A stretch of DNA of 64,000 nucleotides from DSYU01 sp963827605 (GCA_963827605.1 CAWHBK010000003.1:496001-560000), one strand, 5' to 3'. Counted from the stretch's first letter, positions 25,166-35,041 are shown. Translations and numbers: made by a program. The notes: a model not told the origin generated them from the letters alone.

Positions 25166-27010
25166 ATGCTGTTCAACCAATGGCTGCTGATAATCATTAT
25201 TTGCGTGCCGCTGATATTTGTTGCCGCGAACCGCCTGCGCATGGATCTGGCAGCCCTGCTGATGGCCCTGCTCCTGGGTTTTTTGCAGTATGCCGGCCTG
25301 GCAGTCCTTGGCCCAGAAAACTCACCCAAAGACGCGGTTAAAGCGTTAGCAGGGTTCAGCCAGCCGGTTGTCATTACGCTGTTGTCATTATTTATCATCA
25401 CACACGGGCTTGAAAAAAGCGGGGTAACCGGCTGGATTGCCCATCAGCTTCTCCGGCTTGGCAGCAATCAGGAACGCCGCCAGATTGCCCTGTTTGCGGG
25501 CACCAGCGCCTTTCTTTCTCTGTTTATGAACAATCTTGCGGCTGGAGCATTGGTCCTGCCGAGCGCAATGGAAGTTTCCAGACAATCGGGGATTCGGCCC
25601 AGTAAATTACTCATCCCGGTCGCATACGGGAGCCTGCTGGGAGGTTCCGCGACGTATTTCACGACCGCCAATATTATCATGAGCGATCTGCTGCCCATTG
25701 CCAATCCTCCCCTGGCTCCATTGCATATCCTGGACTTTACCGCTACTGGCGGGCTGATCGCCCTGGCAGGCATCCTCTATTTCTGGCTGTTGGGCAGCCG
25801 TTTACTGCCCGACCGTGATCCATCCGCCGAACAAACCTTGATCCGCCATACGGGCAGCGAGTTAGAGAACCTTTACCAGCTAGGCGAACGGATGTGGGAA
25901 GGCGTCATTCAAAAAGATTCCCGGCTGATTGGGAAAAACCTGTCAGACACCCGAATCGGCAGCCTATGGGGGGTGACGGTTGCGGCCATTCAGCTCAGGA
26001 ACGGGGAGATTCAACTGCCCTCTGCCGAGCAAGAATTCGGAGAAGGGGACGTAATCCTCCTGGTAGGCCGGGAGGAAAAAATTGTCCATCTGGCTGGTCT
26101 GGGAATGGATATCCAGGCAGCCAGGCAAAACAAATATCTCAGCCCGCGCGGGATTAACGTGCTTGAAGCTATCCTAAATCCACACTCTAGCATGGTGGGC
26201 AAAACGCTCAAGGAGATGAACTTCCGCCGGCATTATGGCCTGACCGCAGTGGCGCTGAAACGCCTGACGCGCAGCTACCGCACGGATGTGGGGGATATTC
26301 CGCTTGCTTATGGCGATTCGCTGCTGTTAATCGGTACCCGTGATTCGCTGCAAGCCTTCCAGCGCAGCTCAGACTTTATCGTCATCCAGCCCAGCAATAC
26401 GGACCAACCCGTCGATACGCGCGCAGCGCTGCTGACCCTGATAATCACCCTGGCTGCTGTCGCCGCTTCTGTCGCGGGGGCGCCGGTGTTTCTGAGTGTA
26501 TTTAGCGGCGCGTTGATCATCCTCTTGTTAAAATTTATCAGCATGGAAGAGGCGTACCGCTCGATCGAATGGCAGGCGATCTTTCTCATTACCGGGATGT
26601 ATGCCGTCAGCCAGGCGATGGTGCAGACCGGTCTGGCTGGCCTGCTCGGGAAAGGGATGTTGGCGCTGGTTCTCCCGCTTGGCCCATTGGGATTGGCTGC
26701 CGGCGCCTACCTGCTGACGGCCTTGCTTACGCAGTTCATGGGCGGTCAGGTGGCTGCCCTGGTAACAGGTCCGGTCACGATTAGCGCGGCGATTAGCATG
26801 GGCGCAAATCCGCAGGCGATAGCGGTCGCGACAGCGATCGGTTGTTCAGCCTCTTTTCTCACCCCGATGGCGCACCCGGTCAATATCATCATGATTGCTC
26901 CGGGCAATTACCGCTTCAGCGATTTTATGCGTATCGGCTGGCCGCTGACGATCCTGAGCTTTCTTATGCTTATCGCTGGCCTGGTTTTATTTTGGAGGCT
27001 GCCCATCTGA
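25166..27010 (+). CDS. SLC13/DASS-type anion transporter with two TrkA-C (RCK-C) domains
   Basis: The 614-residue membrane protein has hydrophobic N-terminal (about 1-200) and C-terminal (about 410-614) halves. They flank two soluble TrkA-C domains: about 230-310 with LIGKNLSDTRIGSLWG, and about 330-410 with MVGKTLKEMNFRRHYGL and GDSLLLIGTRDSLQ. FMNNLAAGALVLPSAM resembles the SNNAT-type sodium/anion binding motif. This architecture is common in putative sulfate or dicarboxylate permeases; substrate unknown. Its stop TGA overlaps the Nudix ATG. Confidence 0.82.
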   Translation: MLFNQWLLIIIICVPLIFVAANRLRMDLAALLMALLLGFLQYAGLAVLGPENSPKDAVKALAGFSQPVVITLLSLFIITHGLEKSGVTGWIAHQLLRLGSNQERRQIALFAGTSAFLSLFMNNLAAGALVLPSAMEVSRQSGIRPSKLLIPVAYGSLLGGSATYFTTANIIMSDLLPIANPPLAPLHILDFTATGGLIALAGILYFWLLGSRLLPDRDPSAEQTLIRHTGSELENLYQLGERMWEGVIQKDSRLIGKNLSDTRIGSLWGVTVAAIQLRNGEIQLPSAEQEFGEGDVILLVGREEKIVHLAGLGMDIQAARQNKYLSPRGINVLEAILNPHSSMVGKTLKEMNFRRHYGLTAVALKRLTRSYRTDVGDIPLAYGDSLLLIGTRDSLQAFQRSSDFIVIQPSNTDQPVDTRAALLTLIITLAAVAASVAGAPVFLSVFSGALIILLLKFISMEEAYRSIEWQAIFLITGMYAVSQAMVQTGLAGLLGKGMLALVLPLGPLGLAAGAYLLTALLTQFMGGQVAALVTGPVTISAAISMGANPQAIAVATAIGCSASFLTPMAHPVNIIMIAPGNYRFSDFMRIGWPLTILSFLMLIAGLVLFWRLPI

Positions 27011-27519
27011 TGCAAAAAACTGCCGAACTCCAGGGCTATACCGTCATCCTCTTACGCTGCGCGGACCGTTATCTGCTCTTAGAGCGCAGCCAGACGAAAT
27101 CTTTCGCGCCCGGCCTGTGGACGGGGATCGGGGGGCATGTAGAAGCGGACGAAACCACCGATCTGTATGCCTCCGCTTTGCGAGAACTGCATGAAGAAAG
27201 CGGGCTTACGCTGGACGATGTGCAGGACTTTGTTCTTCGGCGCGTGCTTCTGACCAACCGGATTGGACGGCCCTTTGGCGTACTGCTCTATTTCACCGGA
27301 ACACTAACCCAGGCAGTGGTCCCCTACTGCCCGGAAGGTGAGCTTTCCTGGAAGTACGCGGAGGAGTTTGCCGCGCTCAATATTATTGATAACACCCGCC
27401 CGGTCCTGGACTGCCTGGTTGAGGATATGAAGCGCGACCCGTCGGGAATCCAGCCGCCCCGCACCGGGTTGGGGTTGTTTGCGCCGGACGGTACGTTTCA
27501 ACAAGTGGTGTGGGGCTAA
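27010..27519 (+). CDS. Nudix hydrolase
   Basis: The product has 169 residues. The Nudix box is complete: GGHVEADETTDLYASALREL then HEESGL fits GX5EX7REUXEEXGU, with the metal-binding Glu residues. The ATG at 27010 overlaps the transporter stop in ATGA-like coupling, with GGAGG 11 bases upstream. Substrate is not predictable; nucleoside diphosphate derivatives are usual. Confidence 0.85.
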   Translation: MQKTAELQGYTVILLRCADRYLLLERSQTKSFAPGLWTGIGGHVEADETTDLYASALRELHEESGLTLDDVQDFVLRRVLLTNRIGRPFGVLLYFTGTLTQAVVPYCPEGELSWKYAEEFAALNIIDNTRPVLDCLVEDMKRDPSGIQPPRTGLGLFAPDGTFQQVVWG

Positions 27520-27535
27520 AAAGAAAATCGTTGCT

Positions 27536-30343
27536 CTATTCTTCTAACAGCTCGATCTGCCCAGTAGAGCCATTTATGCGGATGCGCTGCCCGGTTTGCA
27601 GGCGCTGGGTGGCCCGGTCCACACCCACAATTGCCGGGATGCCATATTCGCGGGCCACGACTGCCCCATGCGTCATCATGCCGCCCACTTCCATCACCAG
27701 CCCCGCGGCGCTTAAGAACAGCGGCGTCCAGGACGGATCGGTTCCCGGGCAAACCAGGATTTCGCCCGGCTGCAAGTTTGCCTGGCGAGGGTCCAAAACC
27801 ACCCGCACCTGTCCCTCGGCGCTGCCAGGGCTTACCGGGCTGCCAGTGAGCCCCTTTCCCCCTTCGCCCGCCGCGCGCATGCCTTCATAAAATGCCCGAC
27901 CATCGCTGAGCAGCAGGCGAGGGATCTGCCGGCGCAGCTTCTCGCGCCGGTAACCCTCTCGCCGCGCGGCAATCAGCGATCGCCAATCCCGGGGGTCTTT
28001 TTTGGCAAAGCGTCGAATTTCGGCAAAGGACAGGTAAAACAAATCATCCGCCTGTTCCAGATCCCCGGCTTCCACAAATGCCGCTCCACTTTTGAGCAGT
28101 TCATCGCGGATTTGAGCCATCAGCCGGACTGCAAAGAATTTTGGACTTTCGCGAATGCTCATCAATTCGCGCATGCGGCGGGCAATAAAACGCAGCCGGT
28201 GGGCCTTGAACCAGCCGCCCCGGGTCTGGCCCAGACTCGCTGCCAGCTGATCCACCGCTCGCTGTGCTTCATCCGCGCCCCTGGCAAATAGGACATCGGG
28301 GGCCCGGTTGCCATCTTCAATCTTCAAGTAACCGGACAGCATCTCCATTACATGCGTAGGGTTTTCCTGCCAACGCTCACGGCCCATGTCGATCTCGGCC
28401 AAGCCGCGCCCGCCATAGCGGTCGAGGAATTTTTCGATCATTCCCCGCGGTTCCGCGCGCATTTGACCAGACAGGTATCGACCGGACAGTTCCGCAGCCG
28501 TACGTCCCTGAAATTCATCCAGTGCAATGGGGTTGTGTTGGATTGCCCGGGCAATGGCCCACAGCGCCAGATCCATTTCAGTGGTTGGGTTATTGGGCAA
28601 TCCACGGGTGGTCTCAAGCACCAGGTCGCTCCAATTCTTTACCGGCTCATGCTTCCCTGCCGCTTTCTCCGATATACCGTTCGCCGTCATACGAAGGAAA
28701 TTATAGGAGGCCATCCCCCCTACAACCCCGGAGAAGAACAGGATCAACACGCGCGGCAGATGGTCTCTTGTTACCTGCTCCAGCAAGTCTGCCTGGAGGG
28801 CCAACCTGGACCAACGGTCCCCGCTAATCGCGTTACTACCTTCGCGCACCTTTTGCAGGATTTGCTCACCCTGGTTCACAATGTATTCCCGCCGCGCGCG
28901 CGGCGAAGCTATATTTACCAGAAGATTGGCCACTATGGGAACAAAAACTCGCGCCAATTGCAAGATCGCCCGCAAACGGATGCCTCTCCGCTCTGGTTGC
29001 AGGTGGGGGTCGTCCCAGATTTCCTCCAGGGCCTGTTTAATCGTTGGCTCGATGATGCCCACCGCTTCATACACTGCTTTCCGGCCCACCGAATTGCGCA
29101 TGACGGGTGTGAAGTTTCCCCATAACCTTTCCCCGGCAGTCACCAACACCGTCTGTGTTTCGGATGTGGCCGGGATCCCAAACAGCCTCGCGCCAGTGGC
29201 AAAAATCACTTTCAACGCATCCTGTCCTAATGGAGTCACCGGGTCCAGTAATCCCTGGATTGCTCCGAAGGAAAACAATACCTTCAATGGTTCAGCAGGC
29301 ATCCCTTGCGGTGTGGGGAAGAGGGAAGTGATCGGCCGCGACTGGAGCAGATACAGCCGGTCGTCAGCCCAGGCCCATTCGATATCCTGTGGAAAACCAT
29401 ACCGTTCCGCCACCTGCTGGCATAATCGGGTCAACTCCAGAATTTGCGCATCGGGCAGCGCCTGGTGGGTCTTATAGTCTCCAGATATTTCAGCCGTGCC
29501 TCCACCGCTTTGTCCATGGATCGCAATGGCTTTGGTTCCCAGTGTTTTCGATACAATCTGGCCGCGAACGGCATCCACCACGTAATGATCCGGCTCCACT
29601 TTTCCGGATACCAGCGCCTCGCCCAACCCAAAAGCAGCATCAATGACCGTTTGCGTGCGCAACCCGGTCAACGGATTGGCCGTAAACAAGACCCCGGCCA
29701 CCCGGCTTTCCACCATGCGCTGCACGACCACCGCCAGCGCAGCCCCACTCTGCGGCACATGATTACGCAAGCGGTAACCAATTGCCCGAGCAGTCCATAA
29801 GCTGCTCCAGCAGTCAATCACGGCTTTCAACAGGTTCTCGCTGCCCACGATATTCAAGTAGGTATCTTGCTGACCGGCGAAGGACATTTCCGGAAGATCC
29901 TCCGCGGTAGCGGAAGAACGCACAGCAACCGCGGTCGTGCCAGGAGCAGTGGATGTCCCATTCGATTGGGGCACTCCGGACAGATTCTGGTAGGCCGCCA
30001 GAAGATGCCCGGCCAGTTCGCCTGGAATGCGCCCGGCGGAGAACATGGCCCGAATCTTCATAGAAGCCTCTTCCAAACTTTCCGGCGTGGCAAATTCGCC
30101 TTCTGGCAGCGCTGCGAAAATCGGGTCTTCGAGCTGGTTTTCTGCTACGAACGTCCGGTAAGCATACGTGGATATCAAAAAGCCGTCTGGCACCGGGAAA
30201 CCGGCACGGGTAAGACGGGCCAGGTTGGCACCCTTACCGCCCACAATCAACACCCCATTTTCCTCAGATGCCGCTTCTTCTGATGAAAACGGCAGCACCC
30301 AGATCGACTCCGCAGCCACCCGATTGACCATTTTTTCACTCAT
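27536..30343 (-). CDS. PEP-utilising/PPDK-N phosphotransferase, rifampicin-phosphotransferase-like architecture
   Basis: The protein has 935 residues. An ATP-grasp pyruvate-phosphate-dikinase N-domain (about 30-335) has LIVGGKGANLARLTRAGFPV, AVRSSATAEDLPEMSFAGQQ and IEWAWADDRLYLLQSRPIT. A long helical middle follows. The C-terminal swivelling domain has the phospho-His in GGMMTHGAVVARE (about His892). The PEP-binding TIM barrel of true PEP synthase is missing. This ATP-grasp/middle/His order is that of rifampicin phosphotransferases and related unknown enzymes, which transfer the beta-phosphate of ATP. The acceptor here is unknown. Confidence 0.8.
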   Translation of the reverse strand: MSEKMVNRVAAESIWVLPFSSEEAASEENGVLIVGGKGANLARLTRAGFPVPDGFLISTYAYRTFVAENQLEDPIFAALPEGEFATPESLEEASMKIRAMFSAGRIPGELAGHLLAAYQNLSGVPQSNGTSTAPGTTAVAVRSSATAEDLPEMSFAGQQDTYLNIVGSENLLKAVIDCWSSLWTARAIGYRLRNHVPQSGAALAVVVQRMVESRVAGVLFTANPLTGLRTQTVIDAAFGLGEALVSGKVEPDHYVVDAVRGQIVSKTLGTKAIAIHGQSGGGTAEISGDYKTHQALPDAQILELTRLCQQVAERYGFPQDIEWAWADDRLYLLQSRPITSLFPTPQGMPAEPLKVLFSFGAIQGLLDPVTPLGQDALKVIFATGARLFGIPATSETQTVLVTAGERLWGNFTPVMRNSVGRKAVYEAVGIIEPTIKQALEEIWDDPHLQPERRGIRLRAILQLARVFVPIVANLLVNIASPRARREYIVNQGEQILQKVREGSNAISGDRWSRLALQADLLEQVTRDHLPRVLILFFSGVVGGMASYNFLRMTANGISEKAAGKHEPVKNWSDLVLETTRGLPNNPTTEMDLALWAIARAIQHNPIALDEFQGRTAAELSGRYLSGQMRAEPRGMIEKFLDRYGGRGLAEIDMGRERWQENPTHVMEMLSGYLKIEDGNRAPDVLFARGADEAQRAVDQLAASLGQTRGGWFKAHRLRFIARRMRELMSIRESPKFFAVRLMAQIRDELLKSGAAFVEAGDLEQADDLFYLSFAEIRRFAKKDPRDWRSLIAARREGYRREKLRRQIPRLLLSDGRAFYEGMRAAGEGGKGLTGSPVSPGSAEGQVRVVLDPRQANLQPGEILVCPGTDPSWTPLFLSAAGLVMEVGGMMTHGAVVAREYGIPAIVGVDRATQRLQTGQRIRINGSTGQIELLEE

Positions 30344-30422
30344 TTCCTAAGCCTAAAACGGACTTCAGCCGTTAACCACGTTTGCGTTCCTTCCGCCCGG
30401 CCGCATAGAATACGGGCAGCGT

Positions 30423-31106
30423 TCAGGGAAGGAGCGCACTTTGGAATATACCGCCAACATACTTCTCTAGCAGCCCCTGCAGGTCGGTTAGGGCTTGCTC
30501 GACCATTCCGCGCCCACCGGCATGCTGCGCCTCAATGGTAAATAACGCTGCATTCGTATCCACTTGCGAGGCGGACTCCGCGCTCTGGCGCCAGCACCAG
30601 CGCCGCGCCACCACTAACCCGGCCTCATCAATGAAAATGACCTCGCCTGGTTCCGGGTTTTCCGCCGCCGCTTCTCCCAGCGGGGTAAAAGCCTCGCTGC
30701 CCGTGGCAAAACGCACGGTGATCACCCCCTGAACCTCGCGAAGGTCAAACGCCGCGACCGGCAGGCCGTAGCGGATACTGACCAGGTTGCAAATATCGAC
30801 CACCGCGTTAATGCAGGGAATGTCGCCTTTTTTGGTCAGCCGGCGAAGCAGCGCCTCAGCCGCGCTGCGATATTGGGTTGGGTCAACCCCAAACAGTCGA
30901 AACGCTGCCCGCCAGCCGGCCAGCGTTTCGATCTCGCTGAACGATTGGCCGCCAATGCGCGCCAGCACATTGCGTTGTTCGTCCAGATAATCCTTGCGCA
31001 GCGCTTCTGGCGTCGGGCGGTTTTCGAACCCGCTGCCCAACACCGCTCCGCCCGAAAGCTTCTGAAAACGGTTTAAAACTGCCTCATCATAGCGGAAAGG
31101 GATCAT
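30423..31106 (-). CDS. B3/4 (tRNA-binding/editing-like) domain protein
   Basis: The 227-residue protein resembles the B3/4 domain of phenylalanyl-tRNA synthetase beta chain as a free-standing protein. GVDPTQYRSAAEALLRRL, INAVVDICNLVSIRYGLPVAAFD and FIDEAGLVVARRWCWRQS (each cited in part) match this family. A possible role is hydrolysis of mischarged aminoacyl-tRNA; this is family inference. The start at 31106 has GGAG 7 bases upstream. It lies 26 bases after the methyltransferase gene. Confidence 0.78.
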   Translation of the reverse strand: MIPFRYDEAVLNRFQKLSGGAVLGSGFENRPTPEALRKDYLDEQRNVLARIGGQSFSEIETLAGWRAAFRLFGVDPTQYRSAAEALLRRLTKKGDIPCINAVVDICNLVSIRYGLPVAAFDLREVQGVITVRFATGSEAFTPLGEAAAENPEPGEVIFIDEAGLVVARRWCWRQSAESASQVDTNAALFTIEAQHAGGRGMVEQALTDLQGLLEKYVGGIFQSALLP

Positions 31107-31132
31107 TTTCTCACTCCACATCCCAGCTTCGC

Positions 31133-31930
31133 CTACAACCTGCGCGCGGTAATGACCAGGTTCCCACTGCTATCCGAATCGAACGGAGCGCCGTCCATGC
31201 CACCATACCGGTCAATTTGCTGAAACCCAGCCTTCTCCAGCCCGGCGGTCAATTCAGCTTCTCGCAGCGGGTACAGGGGGGTGCTGGTCACCTGCTGCCG
31301 CCAGGGAGACTGACCCTCACGATACAGCGTGACGATGTTGAAGTTAATCAGCCCATCGGGCTGGTAATCATAAAAACGCAAGAAAATCCACTCGGCTTCG
31401 CCGCCGGGCCTGCTCTCGCGATGGTTCTGCGGCTCCATCCATCGTTCGCGGTGTTTCATGACCGAGTCAAAATTGCGGTTCTGGATCAGCAGCAGCCCAC
31501 CCGGGCGCAGGCACACGCCAAAATCGGCCAACGCCGCGGATAGGTCAGAAGGCGTGAGCAGATGGGGCAGCGAATTGCCCAGGCAGAGCAGCGCATCGAA
31601 GGGGAGGTAAGCGGGATTATTCTGGCGAAAGGCCAGCGCGAGCTGACCAAAACCGGCCGGGACAAAAGGGATTTCAACGCCGGCTTCCGCAGCATTGGCT
31701 GCGGCGCGCGCCACCATTCCGGCGCTGATATCCGCGCCAGCAGCACGATAGCCCCGTTTCGCCAGCGCGACGGCATGCATCCCCGTACCGCACGCCGCAT
31801 CCAGAACCCGCGCCGGAGCGTGCGGCGTGCCAACCGCCTGGATTTCCCGCTCGATAAACGGGAGCTCAAAATTCAGGCGGTTGGGCCAGTTCACAAACCT
31901 GTCGTAATCGCTGCTAAAAGAATCATACAT
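31133..31930 (-). CDS. Class I SAM-dependent methyltransferase
   Basis: The protein has 265 residues. MYDSFSSDYDRFVNW is a usual N-terminus. Motif I is VLDAACGTGMHAVALAKRGY, followed by GADISAGMV (acidic residue binding the SAM ribose), DALLCLGNSLPHL and CLRPGGLLLIQNRNFD. The substrate is unknown. It lies between the serine hydrolase and the B3/4 protein on one strand with short gaps, suggesting an operon. Confidence 0.85.
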   Translation of the reverse strand: MYDSFSSDYDRFVNWPNRLNFELPFIEREIQAVGTPHAPARVLDAACGTGMHAVALAKRGYRAAGADISAGMVARAAANAAEAGVEIPFVPAGFGQLALAFRQNNPAYLPFDALLCLGNSLPHLLTPSDLSAALADFGVCLRPGGLLLIQNRNFDSVMKHRERWMEPQNHRESRPGGEAEWIFLRFYDYQPDGLINFNIVTLYREGQSPWRQQVTSTPLYPLREAELTAGLEKAGFQQIDRYGGMDGAPFDSDSSGNLVITARRL

Positions 31931-31943
31931 CTTCTGAATACGG

Positions 31944-33422
31944 TTAACTGCTGCGCCCGATCAATACCGGCGCTTCCGTTGGCCCAAACCCAACGTTCTG
32001 GCTCATCTTAATTTCCACCTGCTCAGCGCTAAACCGGCAAATATAGGTGAAGTAAAAGGGGGTGTGAACCAGGCGAATGGTTATTAAGAGCGTATCGTCG
32101 GCAGTCCATACAGCGCTGGCAAAAACCGGCTGCCTTTCACCGTGATTAAATAATTCGGTCGTGCCCTGGCGCCATTCGCCAGTCCCACAGGTGATTTGGT
32201 GCTGCCCAACAACGCCTCCTAAGCGCAGCGCAGCCGGGGTATCCGGTCCGGTTGCTCCCTGGATGTTGAAATCGCACGCGTTCTCGCGAAATGCAAAGGA
32301 TACGCATTCGACTTTAACATCGTTCGCTTCGAGCTTGTACTGCTTTCCGGATACCCGCTTTGCCAGCGGAGCGCTTGCCATTCCTTGAGGCGGGCACAGC
32401 GCAAGCCCGGCAAGTTTTTGTTCCAAAGCGAAACTGGCGCTGGCAACCACGGGCAGTGGAGCCGGTCCCAGTTCCGGCAGCAAGCGCTCCCAAACGGCGT
32501 TCATGACGGCCTGCATATCATTCACCCCACTGGTGATCGCTACCACGGCATCCTGTTCGGGCATTACGATGCAGTACTGGCCAAATGCCCCATCCCCGCG
32601 ATAAAGGTTATGCCGGCAGCGCCAGAATTGGTAGCCATAGCCCTGCTCCCAATCGCTTTCCGGGTTACTCCCATTGGATACCTGGCGCATGCTCGCTTCT
32701 GCCACCCAGGGCTCCGGAATGATTTGCTTTCCATTCCATTTCCCTTTTTGCAGATACAACTGGCCAAAGCGGGCAATATCCTCGGTGGTGATTTTTAAGC
32801 CCCAGCCGCCCATATTGATCCCCTGTGGAGATGTCTCCCAGGTGGCGCCACTGATGCCCAGCGGTTCGAATAAGCGCGGCTGCAGATAATCCAGGACCTT
32901 CATCCCGGTCACCTTTTGTACGATAGCCGAGAGCATATACGTAGCTCCGCTGTTATATACAAAATGGGTGCCCGGCCTGTATTCCACCGGTAGGGATAGG
33001 AATGCTTTTACCCAGTTACCATCGGATGCTTCCGTCATCCGGCTCGTTGTATCCTCGGCATGCCCGCTGGACATCGACAACAGCTGTTTTACCCGCATCG
33101 CGGCCAGATTTTCACTCACCTCAGCCGGGGTTTCCTCCGGGAAGAAGGATATGACCGGGTCATGGATTGAAAAGCGGCCTTCGGCGATTGCCAACCCCAC
33201 CGCGGTGGAGGTAAAGCTTTTGCTCAAAGAAAACAACATATGCGGGTGCTCGGAGGCGTATGGGGACCACCATCCCTCCGCCACCACTGCGCCGTGGCGC
33301 AGCAGCATGAAACTGTGTAGTTCGTGAATGTTCTTTTCGACTTCCTCGACAAACCCGAGGATCGCCGCGGATGCGATACCCTGCGATTCTGGAGTACAAC
33401 GTGGGAGTTGGGATTTTTTCAT
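31944..33422 (-). CDS. Serine hydrolase of the class C beta-lactamase / penicillin-binding fold
   Basis: The 492-residue protein has the SxxK nucleophile in FSLSKSFTSTAVG and the second motif tyrosine in FVYNSGATYMLSA. The third motif is not certain from sequence alone. A C-terminal extension (about 370-492) looks like a beta-domain. No signal peptide is present. Such proteins are usually esterases or D-aminopeptidases. GAGGAGG precedes the ATG at 33422. Confidence 0.85.
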   Translation of the reverse strand: MKKSQLPRCTPESQGIASAAILGFVEEVEKNIHELHSFMLLRHGAVVAEGWWSPYASEHPHMLFSLSKSFTSTAVGLAIAEGRFSIHDPVISFFPEETPAEVSENLAAMRVKQLLSMSSGHAEDTTSRMTEASDGNWVKAFLSLPVEYRPGTHFVYNSGATYMLSAIVQKVTGMKVLDYLQPRLFEPLGISGATWETSPQGINMGGWGLKITTEDIARFGQLYLQKGKWNGKQIIPEPWVAEASMRQVSNGSNPESDWEQGYGYQFWRCRHNLYRGDGAFGQYCIVMPEQDAVVAITSGVNDMQAVMNAVWERLLPELGPAPLPVVASASFALEQKLAGLALCPPQGMASAPLAKRVSGKQYKLEANDVKVECVSFAFRENACDFNIQGATGPDTPAALRLGGVVGQHQITCGTGEWRQGTTELFNHGERQPVFASAVWTADDTLLITIRLVHTPFYFTYICRFSAEQVEIKMSQNVGFGPTEAPVLIGRSS

Positions 33423-33496
33423 GGTTGCAATCCTCCTCAAGGATCTGGATGATTTTTTGGCTCGGGGATTCCCCGAATTATTTTAGCGCAACTTCC

Positions 33497-34552
33497 TTAA
33501 AACCACCCGTTGTAATACGGGTGATCTGCTCCGACCGGCAGGTCGACTGCCTGCCCCGCCCGCGCCGAATAATAAACCGCGGTAATCAGTTCGATTGCCC
33601 TGCGGGCGTCTTGCAGTGTTACCGGCAGATCGGTCCCCTGCTGAACGGCCTGGTAACAGCGATAAAACTGCCCGGTCATACCTTGCGGCAGAGGCTGGTA
33701 TTCCTTTAGGACCTGATGAATGTTTTTGTCAATTTCCGGCGTATCTCCGATGAATGTCCAGGGATCCGCGGTGTTTCCATATGGTTCGAGGTTGCTCTCG
33801 GCTGAGAGATTGCGGAAACAGAAATGGTGGCGCGTCATCTGGCGCGCGCACCCGGTTGTAACCGAAAAAGATGCCAGGGAGCCGTCCGCCATTTGTAATG
33901 AAATTGCCGCGCAGTCCTCCGTTTCAATCGGGTTTACCAGCGTAGCAACTTGCGCGGATACCCGTTTTGCGGGTCCCAGGACATACAAGGCAACATCATG
34001 GGCGTGGATCCCCAGCGTCACCAGCGGGCCGCCCAGTTCCGTTTTCCACTGTCCATGCCAGGTCGCGTAGTATTCCTCGCGCCTACGCCAGGCTGTTTCA
34101 GCGACACCCAGAAAGGCCTGCCCGGTTAAGCCAAGGGACTGAAGAAGTTTCAGTTTTTGGACTCCACTCCCAAAACGCTGTTGGAAAATCGGCATGACCC
34201 ACTTGCCGGACTCGCGTTCCGCGGCGATCAGGGCATCCACCTCGCGCAAAGATCCCGCGGCCGGTTTCTCCAGGATGACATTTTTACCGGCCTCCAGCGC
34301 AGCCAGGGTTTGTTCGAGATGCAGGTAGGAAGGCGTACAAACATCGATGATATCCAAATCATCCCGGGCAATTATTTCATTAATGTCCGTTGTTGCTCGC
34401 GCGCCGCACGTTTCGGCGAGGATTTGGGCCCGGGTCGCGTCGATATCGCAAATACTACGCACCTCAAACCATTCTCCCAGTTCTTGAAAGGCTGAGACGT
34501 GGTTCCGGCTGACTCCTGCGCCGATGATTCCTACCCGGTATTTGGTCTGCAT
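33497..34552 (-). CDS. Gfo/Idh/MocA-family oxidoreductase
   Basis: The 351-residue NAD(P)-dependent sugar or inositol dehydrogenase-like protein begins YRVGIIGAGVSRNHV, a Rossmann dinucleotide motif. VCTPSYLHLEQTLAALEAGKNVILEKPAAG holds the EKP motif with the catalytic-region Lys. HAHDVALYVLGP carries the conserved His-Asp pair. The ATG at 34552 has GAGGAG 10 bases upstream; the 25 codons before it are unlike the family. Substrate unknown. Confidence 0.85.
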   Translation of the reverse strand: MQTKYRVGIIGAGVSRNHVSAFQELGEWFEVRSICDIDATRAQILAETCGARATTDINEIIARDDLDIIDVCTPSYLHLEQTLAALEAGKNVILEKPAAGSLREVDALIAAERESGKWVMPIFQQRFGSGVQKLKLLQSLGLTGQAFLGVAETAWRRREEYYATWHGQWKTELGGPLVTLGIHAHDVALYVLGPAKRVSAQVATLVNPIETEDCAAISLQMADGSLASFSVTTGCARQMTRHHFCFRNLSAESNLEPYGNTADPWTFIGDTPEIDKNIHQVLKEYQPLPQGMTGQFYRCYQAVQQGTDLPVTLQDARRAIELITAVYYSARAGQAVDLPVGADHPYYNGWF

Positions 34553-34627
34553 GCCCGCTGTGCTCCTCTGCAAGTTTGACGCTTGATGATTTTCCACGGC
34601 CTTCAATGTTACGAGCGGCATATTCAA

Positions 34628-35041
34628 TTATTCATCATCCTCTTTGAGCGCACCCGGGTCATATTCGCCCCATTTGCTGTTCATCGAGGATGCATATATC
34701 ACCAGGCTGGTATGGTCAGCGTGCTGGATGGCTTTCCGGTTGACCTCTTCACGCCTTTCACTCAAGTCGGCCGGCTGCGTATTTTTTCCAGGGGAAACGG
34801 ACAGCAAGCGCACTTCCACAACATCACCGGCCCGGTAGGGTACAACCGCGCCGGCTTGTTTCCCCAGGATGGCCTTTGCCAACGGGGTATTCTCCCCAAG
34901 AAAGCCGTTTTCAAAATCGGCAGCATTGTCAGCGACAACATCCAGGCTCAGGCGTTCCACTTCGGAGGTTTCGTATTTTAGCTCCAGTTCTACGTGCCTG
35001 CCAGCCCAAACCTTCAGGGATAAATCATCCGCACTTGCCAT
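34628..35041 (-). CDS. GreA/GreB C-terminal-domain protein without the coiled-coil
   Basis: The protein has 137 residues. FLGENTPLAKAILGKQAGAV and YRAGDVVEVRLLSV match the FKBP-like C-terminal domain of transcript cleavage factors (S/LPLG.ALLGK.GD.V in GreA). The N-terminal coiled coil with the catalytic acidic tip is absent, so cleavage activity is unlikely. It may bind the RNA polymerase secondary-channel rim like Rnk, or act elsewhere. AGGAGG lies 6 bases before the ATG. It has an extended -10 TGTTATACT about 30 bases upstream. Confidence 0.7.
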   Translation of the reverse strand: MASADDLSLKVWAGRHVELELKYETSEVERLSLDVVADNAADFENGFLGENTPLAKAILGKQAGAVVPYRAGDVVEVRLLSVSPGKNTQPADLSERREEVNRKAIQHADHTSLVIYASSMNSKWGEYDPGALKEDDE

